64,000 bases of DNA, from the NCBI GenBank assembly GCA_900312665.1, contig ONZQ02000002.1, forward strand, positions 2,040,200-2,104,199. The letters are read 5' to 3'. Position 1 is the first letter of the stretch; the number at the start of each line of letters is the position of its first letter. This stretch comes from Cephalotrichum gorgonifer (taxonomy: Eukaryota; Ascomycota; Sordariomycetes; Microascales; Microascaceae). Position numbers and translations under genes: made by a program. The notes beneath the pieces were generated by a model. It saw only the letters and a program-made list of their open reading frames with translations. It had not been told where the DNA came from and made no database searches. This document shows positions 24,601 to 34,726 of this stretch, one piece after another.

Positions 24601-24769
24601 GACACCGCCGCACACCCTTACATACATCCCTCCCCAACACAGCCAATCTTCCCGCTTCAACCATCGCCGTCCCAACATCTTCCACATTCTCCGACCACGC
24701 CATCTCCCCTTCAATCACTGGCTATTATCTTCTCCCCAAGTACCCTCGCTGCACATTCCACCCGCCATT

Positions 24770-26809
24770 ATGGCAGCCCTGTCGCCGACAACCACACCAA
24801 ACGGTGTGGCCACAAATGGGGGTGACCTCAGCATGTCGCCGAGGCAGAGCGCTATCCCCAAGAACGTCGCATTTGAACTTCTGTTCACCGATTCCCCCCA
24901 ATACCGCGCGCGCTTGCCGATGCGAGTCCAGATATATCCCCACGACACTACTGACTCCATTGTCACCACCGTCAAGAACTTCTACGGCCTCTACTCCAGT
25001 CCAACCTGCTCTAAGGGCATCAGCTTTGAGGACCAACAGGGTAACACCTTGATTGCAAGATACGAGAACTTCCGAAACAATATGGTGGTTTATGTCAGGG
25101 TCATTGAAGAGCCTGCGCAAAACCCCGCTGGCTTCGGATCTCATCCCTACCAGCCTACCGGTCTCGACACCCAGCCCTACTACAATGGAGAGAACTATCC
25201 ACTCCAGGCCCCCCCCAGTTTCGACCATGAACACTCGCGGTCAGACTCGAGGGCGTCGCGGAGGCGCAGCCCTTCTACCGGCAGCGCCCGCGGCCGTCGA
25301 AGCGCCTCGACAAGCACAAACCCCGTCCCCGGCACGACCGGACGCTCTCGGTCAAAGAAGAACCGCTCGGCCGGCAACCAAACCGCGGCCGACGCCCGCG
25401 AGGGTTCCACCGGATATAGCAGCGGCGACGGTGCCCCCGGATCATCCTCCGGGAGGATGAAGGAGCAGATCGGAAACACGGAGATTAGCCTCGAGAACAT
25501 TGTTGAGGGAGGCCGTCGCAAGAGGGCAAAGTTTGAAAGCTCGGTATGTTTCCCAACCCGACCACTCCACACCATTTCTTCCATGTCTACACTATCACAA
25601 ATACCCGGTTACTGTTGTGCTAATATTTTTTCTGTTTCTTCTGTTTAGGAACTCCCGCTATTTGCGCCTCCTCAAATGCCGGCCGCAACCTCCAACCCGT
25701 CGGTATCGCCGGCGCGACGGATGGACCAACATCGCTCGTCGCTCTCATATCTCCCCGGCGCCGCCAATCCCTTTTCCAACCCTCGGCCTCTGCCGTCTCC
25801 CCAGGGCTATAGCAATGGATACGGTCAAGGGATGTACTCAACCCCAGAAGGGCACCGCTCTCGGGGAAGCATCGGATACTCTGGCAATGGCATCGGAATC
25901 CACAATGGAGCCTCCGGCATCCTCCCCACCCCGGACCCGACAGTTGGGAGTGTTGTGTCAGAGGAAGATAAGGATGTTGCAATCCAGCTCATGCGCCTCG
26001 GGGACATGTCAAACATTTCCCATGGCAGGACATCAGCCTCCACTCTTGACGAAACATTCAGCGGCCGTGCTGACGTCGCCTCCTCTACCGGAGCCACTAG
26101 CGATGGCGACAGCGACAGTGGCGACGACATGCCCCCCTCTCGTCGCCAGAAGCTAAACTCTGGGGCCGGCGTGCCCGCCTTTGACCATCCTGGGGCTCAC
26201 TATACCCCCAGCCGAGGGCCCGTTTCAACGGCCACCAACGCCGTCGAATACGTCGAGAGCGGTGCCATGGGCGACATGGCGGCTCCGCCAAAGGTCCAGG
26301 GCGGCATTCAGGGCCCCGCGATGCCTAAGACTGCGAATGGTTCCAAGCCGGTGAAAGCACCCAAGAGCGCCAAAGCTGGCGCCCGTCCTCCCAGCAACGC
26401 CAAGGCTAAGAAGGGTGTTGCGGCTAACGGCACACCCATGTCGCCTGCGTCCCTTCCGCCTTCTAGGAAGCCATCCATCTCTGGGGCAAACCCCCTACTG
26501 GCGTCCGTCGAGGAGGAGCACCCAGATCTGTCGTCGAAACCTCGGTGCCAGCGCTGCCGTAAGAGCAAGAAGGGATGCGATCGCCAGCGCCCGTGCGGAC
26601 GATGCAAGGACGCCGGTCTCTCTGCGGACCAGTGCGTAAGCGAGGACGAGGGTAACGGCCGAAAGGGTCGGTATGGCAGGCACATGGGTGTCCCCGTCAA
26701 GCAAGTGGAGATGCCAGCCCCGCCCCAGCCGAGCCTTCTTCCCGCAGCGCCTATCACCGCGACCACGGTTTCCACGTTGCTGGACAAGTCCAAAAAGCGC
26801 AAGCGGTAG
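24770..26809 (+). CDS. Zn2Cys6 regulator with C-terminal zinc cluster
   Basis: Exons 24770-25543 and 25649-26809 give 644 residues, joined by a GTATGT...TTTAG intron of 105 bp. The N-terminal part (about 30-115) is a compact domain beginning VAFELLFTDSPQYRARLPMR and ending NNMVVYVRVIEE. It looks like a ubiquitin/PB1-like fold. A long Ser/Arg/Pro-rich disordered middle follows, with basic patches (GGRRKRAKFE) that could be nuclear signals. The binuclear zinc cluster is at 558-587, with Cys spacing 2-6-5-2-9 (CQRCRKSKKGCDRQRPCGRC). Most fungal members of this class carry the cluster at the N-terminus. The C-terminus is a Lys/Arg nuclear-signal-like KSKKRKR. No fungal-specific middle homology domain is visible. 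It is probably a DNA-binding regulator with unknown targets. Confidence 0.88.
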
Positions 26810-28700
26810 ACAAGCAGGATACCGCCTAACTCGCGATTTCTACTAGCGCCTTGCTGGCGAGCCACCTGTTTCCCATGGCACCCTGCACACATGCGAGCTT
26901 GTTTCGGCCACTCGCCGAGTCTTACCCTTCCTCAACCTGCAACTATGAAAACGGTAGAAGAGACTTTGGCTGAAGTTCACGATGAACTTTGAGTTTGGCC
27001 TTGTTCGATTCTCAGTGCGCTGAGCGTCTGCTCCTGATTCTACTCGTCGATTTCAACTGTCCGACAATGATTTTTTTGCGACTTCTATATCTTGTTTGCT
27101 CAGCCCTCTTATTCGTCCTACCTGCTCTTCGTACGTTTTGTTTTTGAGTTTACTGAGCGGCGCTTTTGTTATTTACGGACGGGGAAAGAGAGAAGGGGGG
27201 GGAAGAGGGGGCGGGTAATCACAATGACTTGTCGGAACTATCGGCTTTGTCCGTGTTCTGTTTCCTCATGGGCGTATATGCGACTTTGGGCTCTGGTGTT
27301 TGGGGGATAAGGGGGCGGATGGGGGACTCGTTTTCGGCTCCAGGTGCGCCCAATGGGCTGGATGGATTCGAATTTGTTTTGTCTCGTGTTTGGATGATAT
27401 TTGGCGTGTGGGTTGCCAAAAGTGTCCACGGGTGCTCCTATTTTCAAACGACTTGGAATAATTGGACCAACCCGGAGGAGAAGGAGAGTGTCCGGATGCC
27501 TCAGGGCGAGCCCCCGGGCGCGCTGACTTGTTGGGCTGCGGGCGACTGGAGGGAGGGAGCAGTTTGTCTCTCTCCCCTAAGCGTTTGAACTTTTATCTTC
27601 TTCTTTTCTCTTGTCGTTTCCTAAGCTGTTCTTTCTCTTAAGTATTAGTGGTTCTCGGGAGGGGGGGTTCGATGTTTCCTTTGGCTTTTTCCGCGCTTGG
27701 TTGGTTTGTTTCTCACTTCTCCTCCTATACTCTCGGACAAGGGGGATTAAAGGAGGATGGTGGGTTGGTGAGAAACGGGATTTTGTTTTTTAATCGCTAT
27801 TGCGCACTTGGAATGGTTCTTACCGCTATTGTGGTATTCTCGGTTCTATTATTGAAAGTTCTTTTTTCATCCTCGTGCGTGTCTTTGTCTTGTTTCTTGT
27901 TGCTAGTATTCCTATGCGGGTGAAAAGTCGCGATGGGTCCGGAGAGCAGGCGATCGACGGGCGATTGGAAGAAAAGGCGCAAGATGATGATTGCACTGAG
28001 AAGAGGGGAGGGGGAGCGAATGACCACCGAGCAACAAGGAACAAAAAAAAAGGCCGGAGGGAGGAAGTTTTGTTATATGCCTTTTCTACTTTTCTCGTTT
28101 TTCCTTCTTTGTAGTTGAGACGAGCGAAATGGAAGCACTGCGACTTGTCAATCTAAAACCCGCGTCGCAAACCGGTGCGACTTGAGCAAAGCTGCGACAA
28201 CCAATCCTGCATGAACAAATGAGACTTTGCAATCACCTCAACTTTAACCCCCCTCCCCCCCTCCCCAATTTCCAGCCCCTGTAGATTATTTCACGCGTAG
28301 AATTTAAACAGATGATGGCTAAAAATTTTTTATACTTGATCAACAGCAGCAAACGGTGCTGTTTGTTTTTTCCTTTTCGCTTCGTGCTCGTTTTCGCAAA
28401 AGTCCACCCCACCGTGGGGCAGCGCGAGGACGGAGGAGTGAGGTCTGCTGACGTCATGTCTATTTTTAGGTGGGGTTCTTTTTCCCAAGCCCCACGTCGC
28501 CGGGTACGAAGGAAGGTCCCGCCACACCCGCCCCAATGCGGGAAGCGGGGTTCCAATCAATTCCCGTCGGCAGCCCGTTCCGGGCTGTCGGGAACTTCCG
28601 CTTCTCCACTTTTTCTTCGGCATCGGGGGCATCGGCGAATAGGCCGGGTCACGTGCTCTTTACTCGTCATTTTTTTTGAAGTCACTCAGTGATCCCATGG
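26810..28700. other. downstream spacer after the Zn2Cys6 gene
   Basis: No gene is supported. Much of it is T-rich and G-rich low-complexity sequence, probably including the 3' untranslated region of the upstream gene. A perfect TGACGTCA (CRE/ATF-type site) occurs at 28449-28456, but no start codon of a supported gene lies nearby. Confidence 0.5.
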
Positions 28701-29600
28701 ACTGGTGCGATGGGACCTGAGAACATCTCGAGAGGTCCCAACGTCGAGATACAGCGTTACGATTGAGGGGAGATCCTCTATATGATAATAGAGCAGCATC
28801 CACAACCCTTTAATAAAGTGACAGGCCTCTTCGGTAAGATAATCCCTCGTGTCTTTTTACCATCACTCAACAACACTGATGATAAGTAGGAGAAATAAGG
28901 GCCAAAAAACCTGAAGGCTTCCCATTCGTTACCCCTTATAACATTCACCCGAGATAGTGTAGCCATAATACTTTCTCCGGCCCTTTTTGGGGGATTATAT
29001 GATCGTTTTTCCTTCATCGCTATTTGGTCACTATTTACCCAGCCTCGCATTATATATTGGGATCTAGAAATATGAGGTCTCATCTAGCTGATATCCTCAC
29101 TGAGGATCCGCAATCTAGCTCTTACTAGATGAGCCATGTATGGTTTAAAAGAAACATACACACACTCCCATACGCTCAATACGTTCACTCGCACACATAC
29201 ACAAACACATGCATAAGCACGTCCGCATGCATACGCACATACATACGCATGCATGCGCGCCCACACACACACATTTTTCAAGTCTGAGTAAGATTAATAG
29301 ATAGAATATCTTGTTGGGACAGTCATCCGTCCCCCCCTTCTTTTAGTCTCCAACCCAACCATGATCACATTTGGGTGGGTATATTCATGCATATCTACTC
29401 GTCGCTGTTGCCCTCGTGTAACCTAAGTGCCGCTGTCTATCCCACGCTGGCTAAATAGGTAGTCCGTAGTAGACTTGCCTTCCTCCGTGCTAGGCCCCGC
29501 TCCGTGCTAGGCCCTCTGCTCGGTTGAACTTAGGATTACCTTGACCCAATAGACAGGAGTCTAGTTACAGTTACAGGCCATATGATAGGTCTTCGATGAT
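28701..29600. other. TpA-rich spacer with simple repeats, possible decayed element
   Basis: The composition shifts to a lower GC content than the flanking genes. One minus-strand frame (28778-29083, 101 residues) has protein-like stretches (MATLSRVNVIRGNEWEAF) but no family I recognise. An alternating purine-pyrimidine tract follows at 29150-29280. A 14-bp direct repeat (TCCGTGCTAGGCCC) occurs twice around 29484-29516. It may be a mutated transposon remnant, but no terminal repeats or transposase motifs are seen. Confidence 0.3.
29150..29280. repeat. alternating purine-pyrimidine (CA/TG, ATGC) tract
   Basis: About 130 bp consists mostly of ACAC, ATAC and GCATGC steps, ending in a CACACACACACA run. 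Such tracts are length-variable and can adopt left-handed DNA. Several internal GCATGC palindromes are present. Confidence 0.75.
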
Positions 29601-29652
29601 GCCATCACGGACAGCACGGCCATTTTCGGGGTCCCACGCTGCGTCTAAGGAG

Positions 29653-29796
29653 GTGTCCTATACCATGTCCCAGTCCGTGTCCCAGTCCGTGTCCCAAGCT
29701 GTATCCCAATTCATGTCCCAGGTCGTATCCCAATCCGGAACCCGGCTCCTGTTCCGAGCGGTGTACCAAGCGGTGTTCCAGGTCGTGCTCAAGGCG
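29653..29796. repeat. 12-bp minisatellite, about eleven imperfect units
   Basis: The units follow the pattern GTGTCCCAGTCC with variants. At least seven in-phase copies span 29653-29736, then more diverged ones follow. Because the period is a multiple of three, reading frames stay open on both strands. The plus strand gives repeated Ser-Gln-Ser-Val and the minus strand gives repeated Leu-Gly-His-Gly. It lies just downstream, on the minus strand, of the exon-like segment at 29920-30480. Confidence 0.85.
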
Positions 29797-29945
29797 GGAT
29801 CTTCGTCGAGGGCCCAAGGCAAACCTGTGTCTGAGTCGGGCCACCGCGTCTAGCCTGCGACCGCACTCGAATTGAGTTTCCGATTCAGGACTTGATCGGG
29901 ATGTTTCCCCGTGGAGCGACTGGGAAGAGGAATAAAGACGTCAGT

Positions 29946-30480
29946 GGCAGACATGATCTAGCCGTGACCATGTACTCACTGCCGCTTCTCAACCTCCTCC
30001 CCGGCACGGGCTATAATGGCCATTGTCTGACGCGGCGAGGCTTCGAAATACGCTCACGTGTACTTCCACACAGTCTTGCTTTTACTTCTTGATATCAAGA
30101 GGCCTATCTTGGCCCGTCGCCACCTCAGTTGGCCCCTGCGGAGGTCCGGCCGCCGCGACTGGTCTGGATGTAGCCCCTTTGGTAACTCGACGGTCGGGCA
30201 TTTTAGCATTCGGCATGAGCCACGCCATGACCGTGTACTTACTACTCCTGCTCGGCGTCCCGATCGACCCTATCAAGGATAGCCCATCGCTTATGCGGCG
30301 AGGCTTGCTTATCCTGGGGATGGGCCCTCTCAGCATAGCTCCTCCGGCGCTGTGCATCCAAGGGGGACTTCCTTAAGAAGGGTCCCATCTTGAGCCTGTA
30401 CTTTTCCTTGCGCGCACGCATTCTCTTCTCCTCGAGTTTTGTATATAGGAGGAAGAAAGACGGGCCAAGCATTCATCGCC
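29946..30480 (-). pseudogene. decayed, internally duplicated exon-like segment
   Basis: Two related copies (about 30305-30214 and 30056-29946) each encode a similar peptide end. The older-looking copy reads ASPRQTMAIIARAGEEVEKR and the other ASPHKRWAILDRVDRDAEQE. Both run into an aligned donor at the same codon phase, GTGAGTACATGG at 29979 and GTAAGTACACGG at 30242. The first has a matching CCCAG acceptor at 29920, which makes a 60-bp intron. Upstream of the second copy is a basic stretch (RKEKYRLKMGPFLRKSPLDA), while the equivalent region of the other contains stops. No family is recognised. A tandemly duplicated and decaying gene is the simplest reading. Confidence 0.35.
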
Positions 30481-30489
30481 GGAGGGCTT

Positions 30490-32025
30490 CGTCTTTCCGT
30501 TGACTTGAGGGGAGGGACTGTTAAGCCGGGCATCAATGGGCGGGAGTGGATACACTTACATTCGGGCATCCTGTGGGTAATTCTCTGCTATGGAGTAGAT
30601 GCCCCAAGTGGATTAGATATCTTGAGGGTGATGAGAAATATAGCTAAAATACTGGAATAATGTTCATGAGAGCAGAAAAGCTTGAGTATCCGTTGGGAAT
30701 TTCCCTTCTTGGCGTTCATGAGCTTCTTCCTACGTGTAGGCTTCCGTCATTCACCCTGCCCCACCTCCTCCCATCTACCGTCGCGACCAAGAAGAATTGG
30801 AAGGAGGTATCGGGCGGTTCAGTGCCGTGCAGTTGTCTATTAGCTATAAGCCATCGATTATCTCGGTCGCTCCTGCACCTTTTCGACGGACGCCCCGCAC
30901 GGTATGTACCAAGGGCAAATAGAGCACCCCGAAGTTTCTCCACCTGTAATAATATTCACCGATACATCCGTTAAACTGAGAATCCAACATCTACCGTGAC
31001 GATAATTAATCCTCTTCCGTCCTCCTATCACCAGACACCATCATAATCCGATGGGCCTAGCTTGCGGGGCATGGTCTCCACTCATCAGGTGGAGATGGCC
31101 GCTGCCCCCCGACTGGGTGAAATCCGGGTTGGAAGTTGAAAGTCTGATACTGCAACAAGGACAGCAGCCAGCTTTTTTCATCTCTTAGGCATGGAGGCCC
31201 GAAGCTCCAGCCTCGACGGCGTCCGTGGCGCACGGAAAGTATCTGCATATGCACGACTTACCATCGAGCATACCGCTGCTGCATTGGGAGCTTTTGCCCA
31301 ATGAGCATACCCGCTTCCACCCGCATCTGGCCGCTCCCAAGTGCTCGGGGCGCGACTACCCCGATGCCGGCCAATATGATGCCATTGGAAGGGCGTGAGG
31401 GAATCTTATCAGGGGAGACGTGAGTCATGTTGCGCTTGCGCTTAGAACAGAGAGAACGGTTCCTGACCGGGATTATATCGGTGCAGGAAAAGATTTAGCT
31501 GGGATCGAGATCTTGCTTAACTTTTTTATCACCCACAGCTCCCAGGCATGATGTCAAGCCAGACTCAACATGACCCCAGGTGATAAAAGAGCCCGGTAAA
31601 TGATCCGTCTTGGCGCAGCGGACAGAGCCTCCAGGCAGGGAAACTCGGCAGGGCGGAGTCTAAAGGGCGTCCGGTGGTCAGGACAACCCCCCCTCTGGTG
31701 TCCATGATGGTGTGCGTCCCCGCCGCGATCTAACCGCATGTGGGGTTGTTTACCGCTCCCCACCGACGACACGGCCTCCACCCTTGCCGACAGCAAACCT
31801 CCGTTGCCGGACTCTCCGGCAATGGCTTACGGCTTGAAATATGTGAGCCGCACCGCTTGCCTCCCGCACCTCTTGCCTCTCGTTCCGTCGAGCCTCCAGG
31901 AAATGTACAAAGCCAGAGCCGAAGTCCTAGCCCGTCAATTACCCCACACTTCTGCTGCTATCCTCCCGTTACGCTGTCGTCCCGTTTAGACTGCAATACT
32001 GAAGACCCGGAATCCCTCCCTGCCG
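30490..32025. other. spacer upstream of the MFS transporter
   Basis: No gene is supported. Short frames on both strands lack domains. The right part is the transporter promoter and contains a perfect inverted repeat at 31804-31822. Confidence 0.5.
31804..31822. promoter_or_regulatory. perfect inverted repeat with CGG-N5-CCG core
   Basis: Eight-base arms TTGCCGGA and TCCGGCAA flank a CTC spacer, about 204 bp before the MFS start codon. The centre contains inverted CGG triplets five bases apart, the form of site bound by Zn2Cys6 dimers. This is a candidate operator only. Confidence 0.35.
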
Positions 32026-33470
32026 ATGAATGCACGTGCCGTCCCGCCTGCGGATCGGGGTAACCGCGGGGCCGGAAACCGACCCCAGCCCGGAAGCGGG
32101 ATTCCGCCTCTAGATATCGACCTCCGAACAGGGTACGAAAAGGAGTTATCCCCCGACATCACACCTGAGGACGTACCAATTGATATAGGCATAGCGGGCC
32201 CGGATGAAGAAACCTACCCGGAAGGCGGACTGACCGCCTGGCTCCAGGTGGTAGCCAGCCACCTCCTGTCCTGCCTGGCCTGGGGCTACGCCGGCGCCTT
32301 CGGCGTCTACCAAACCTATTACACCGAGAGCATGGGCCTCCCCCGCTCTCAGATCTCTTGGATTGGCTCCGTGCAGGTTTTCCTCACCTTCGCAATGTGT
32401 ACCATCTCCGGCCGCCTCTCCGATGCGGGTTATAACCGCGCTGCCGTTGGCGGCGGTAGCGCCCTCGCCGTCTTCGGGACCTTCATGACCTCCCTGGCCA
32501 CCGAGTACTGGCAGATTATGCTCGCGCAGGGCGTGTGCACGGGTATCGGCCTCGGAATCCTCTTCATGCCCGCAATCTCCGTCGTCAGCTCCTACTTCAA
32601 GAAGAGGCGCGCGTTCGCGCTCGCCGTGGCCGCCACGGGCACGGGGACGGGCAGTCTCGCGTTCCCCGCGACGGTGCAGTACCTGATCCCGCGGGTGGGC
32701 TTCCCCTGGGCGGTCCGGTGCGCTGCCTTCGTCGCGCTCGCCGTCTCCGTTCTCGCCTTCGTGCTCATGCGTCCGCGGCTGAAGCCGAGGCGGTCGGGCC
32801 CGTTGGTGGAGTGGGAGGCCTTTCGGGAGGCACCCTACGTTCTCCTCACGGTGGGGCTGTTCCTTTGGTTCTGGGCGAATTACTTTGGCTTCTTTTACGT
32901 GAGTTCCCTTTCTGTCTTTTCGTAGTCTCTCTCTCGCCTGTACTAACTCCCTCGCAGATCCAAGTTTTTGCTCGCGAGGAGCTAGGATTCTCCTCGACGA
33001 AAGCTGTCGAGTTACTCCTCATCACAAACGCACTCGGCATGCCCGCCCGGCCCTGCCTAGGATATATCGCCGATAACGTCCTCGGGCCTATAACCACGCT
33101 CATAGTCGGCCTCTGCGTTCTTAGCCTCATGTTCTTTAGCTGGATCGCGGTCGATAGCACGGCGGGGATATACGTCTTCTGCACCTTCTTCGGGTTGACG
33201 GCCGGAGGGACCCAGGGCGTGTTCGGAGGCGCATTGTCTAGTCTGACCAAGGACCCTCGGAAGATGGGGACCCGGTTCGGCATGGTGGCCACCCTTCTGG
33301 GTTTCGCGGTTCTCGCGGGCCCTCCCACGGCGGGCGCAATCATAGACAGGTCGAACGGGAACTATGTCGGTGCCCAGGTCTGGGCGGGAACTGCGGTTGC
33401 GGCCGCGGCGCTGATGGTCGGCGCGTGCAGGGTGTCCATTGTCGGGTGGAAGTTGAAGGTCAGAGTGTAG
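32026..33470 (+). CDS. MFS transporter, monocarboxylate/riboflavin (MCH) type
   Basis: Exons 32026-32898 and 32958-33470 give 461 residues around a 59-bp GTGAGT...CAG intron. A hydrophilic N-terminus of about 65 residues precedes PEGGLTAWLQVVASHLL, the usual opening of fungal MCT-like (MCH) carriers. GAFGVYQTYY, a GRLSDAGYNR loop and SYFKKRRAFALAVAATGTGTG follow, all typical of the family. About twelve membrane spans are predicted. Related proteins carry monocarboxylates, riboflavin or other small organic acids across the plasma membrane, and the substrate here cannot be read from sequence. The gene is convergent with kynurenine formamidase, with the 3' ends about 190 bp apart. Confidence 0.9.
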
Positions 33471-33657
33471 GTAGTGTAGGCAGTGCAGGCAGGTTAGACA
33501 AAAGCAAGAAGCGTTGTAACGTGAATCTGGGTAACTTATTGAAGTGGGAGACAGTCCCTCATATTGAGGTGACCGGAACGGCGGCTGCTCAGATTGTTTG
33601 CCTACATGCACAACGAATGTGCCTAGACTGTTACATGTTCAACAACCGGTTAGACCG

Positions 33658-34726
33658 CTACAGTTTCTGGCATAGTTCGGCAACTAAGCTCGCGATCTGC
33701 TTCCCATCCTGCCAGGCAAAGTCGTGCTCCCCCTGGATCAGGGTAGTCGAGACGGCGCACCCGTCCTTCCGGAGGCGGTCGACCATGGCGTTCGTCTCCA
33801 CGGCGCCGTCAACGAGGGAGTCGCCGGGCGAGTAGGACAGCAAGACGTGACGCCCACAGGGCCAGTCTGCGGCATAGCCGCCCCGGAAGTGGAGCGGGGC
33901 TGCATCGTTCCACTTGGAGCGGTCCGTCCCCAGGGCGCCCTCCACCATCTCGACGTAAGCGGGCCCGTTGCGGAGCGCGAAGTCGTGGAACTCGTAGATG
34001 CCCGCGACGCCCAGGATGGCAGCCGGGAGCGGCGGGACGTCCTCCTCCTTCTCCTCCTCCCCATCCCGGGTCGTCGCCGCCGGCGTGTCAGGGGGGGCCA
34101 GGGCCTGGAAGGCGAGCGTGGCCCCTACGGAGTGGCCGGCGAGGACGTACCGGTCCCCGATGCCGTACTTGGCGTCGAGGAGGGCGAGGGCGGCGCGGAC
34201 GTCGCGGATGGGGTCCGGGTGGGCGGCGCGGCGGAGCTTGTGGGGAGGGGTGGTGGCGGGGTCCTGGGGGTGGTTCGGGTGCGGCGCGAGACGGTAGTCG
34301 AGGCTCGCGAAGCCGCGGACGGCCGGGGGAGGGGAGGAGCCGCTGGACGGGGAGGATAGGAGGGCGTCGATGGTGGGGGCGAAGTCTTGGTACGTGTTGG
34401 AGGGGTCCCTCCATGCGCCGCCGTGGATGAAGCTGTGTGTTTCAACGGGATAGGCGTATGTTAGAGGTTTCGGGCCTGGAAGAAGCTTCGGTCGGATGGG
34501 ATATCGACGAGGGGCGGGGAGGGGGGGAGGAGCCATGGGGAAAGACTATGGGCTATGGGGTCTCTTGAAACCTCGCAGTTCTGACACAAGGGGAAGAGGG
34601 CGTTTTCTCTCACATTATCCACCGGGCGTCGGGGTCCGAGGGGGGTTCCCGTGGCTCCCACGTCGCCAGCCTCTGGAGCTCATGTTCGCCGTACTGGTGG
34701 AGGGTGAAGACGCATGAGTCGGACAT
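33658..34726 (-). CDS. BNA7: kynurenine formamidase (BNA7 type)
   Basis: Exons 34726-34614 and 34432-33658 give 295 residues. The first exon encodes FTLHQYGEHELQRLATWEP, the characteristic opening of the family. Splicing across a GTGAGA...ACAG intron (Ile split 2/1) leads to RWIIFIHGGAWRDP. The alpha/beta-hydrolase parts are HGGAW (41-45, oxyanion hole), GHSVGA (nucleophile Ser139), a candidate Asp near 242-246, and GEHDFAW with His274. The enzyme hydrolyses N-formylkynurenine to kynurenine in tryptophan degradation and de novo NAD synthesis. A start further downstream (34536) would lie inside the intron and is rejected. Extra Pro/Glu-rich inserts around 60-70 and 150-160 are not typical and may be surface loops. 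Confidence 0.9.

Larger units (their letters stand above)
16841..24769. other. eight-kilobase gene-poor region between the cyclin and Zn2Cys6 genes
   Basis: No confident protein-coding gene is visible in nearly 8 kb, which is long for this otherwise compact window. The region contains upstream frames near the cyclin (17015-17377 and 17588-17899, minus strand), an AT-rich patch at 18000-18125, and a possible small spliced gene at 18234-18608. It also has many TACTTGTAC/TACTCGTAC motifs between 19370 and 23330, and a pyrimidine-rich leader with several ATGs before 24770. Two long overlapping minus-strand frames at 21634-22407 lack protein character. Confidence 0.5.

Noticed and set aside
24139..24825. 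228-codon frame overlapping the start of the Zn2Cys6 gene
   Set aside because: It is Ser/Pro/Thr-rich, pyrimidine-tract derived and out of frame with the conserved protein. At most it is an upstream ORF.
28440..28460. Perfect CRE (TGACGTCA) as a promoter element
   Set aside because: No supported gene start lies nearby, so no regulatory role can be claimed. The same word also occurs inside the RPC4 coding sequence.
34433..34613. Alternative start at 34536 for kynurenine formamidase
   Set aside because: It lies in the intron. The conserved N-terminus is in the upstream exon, and the splice joins RWI to IFIHGGAW.
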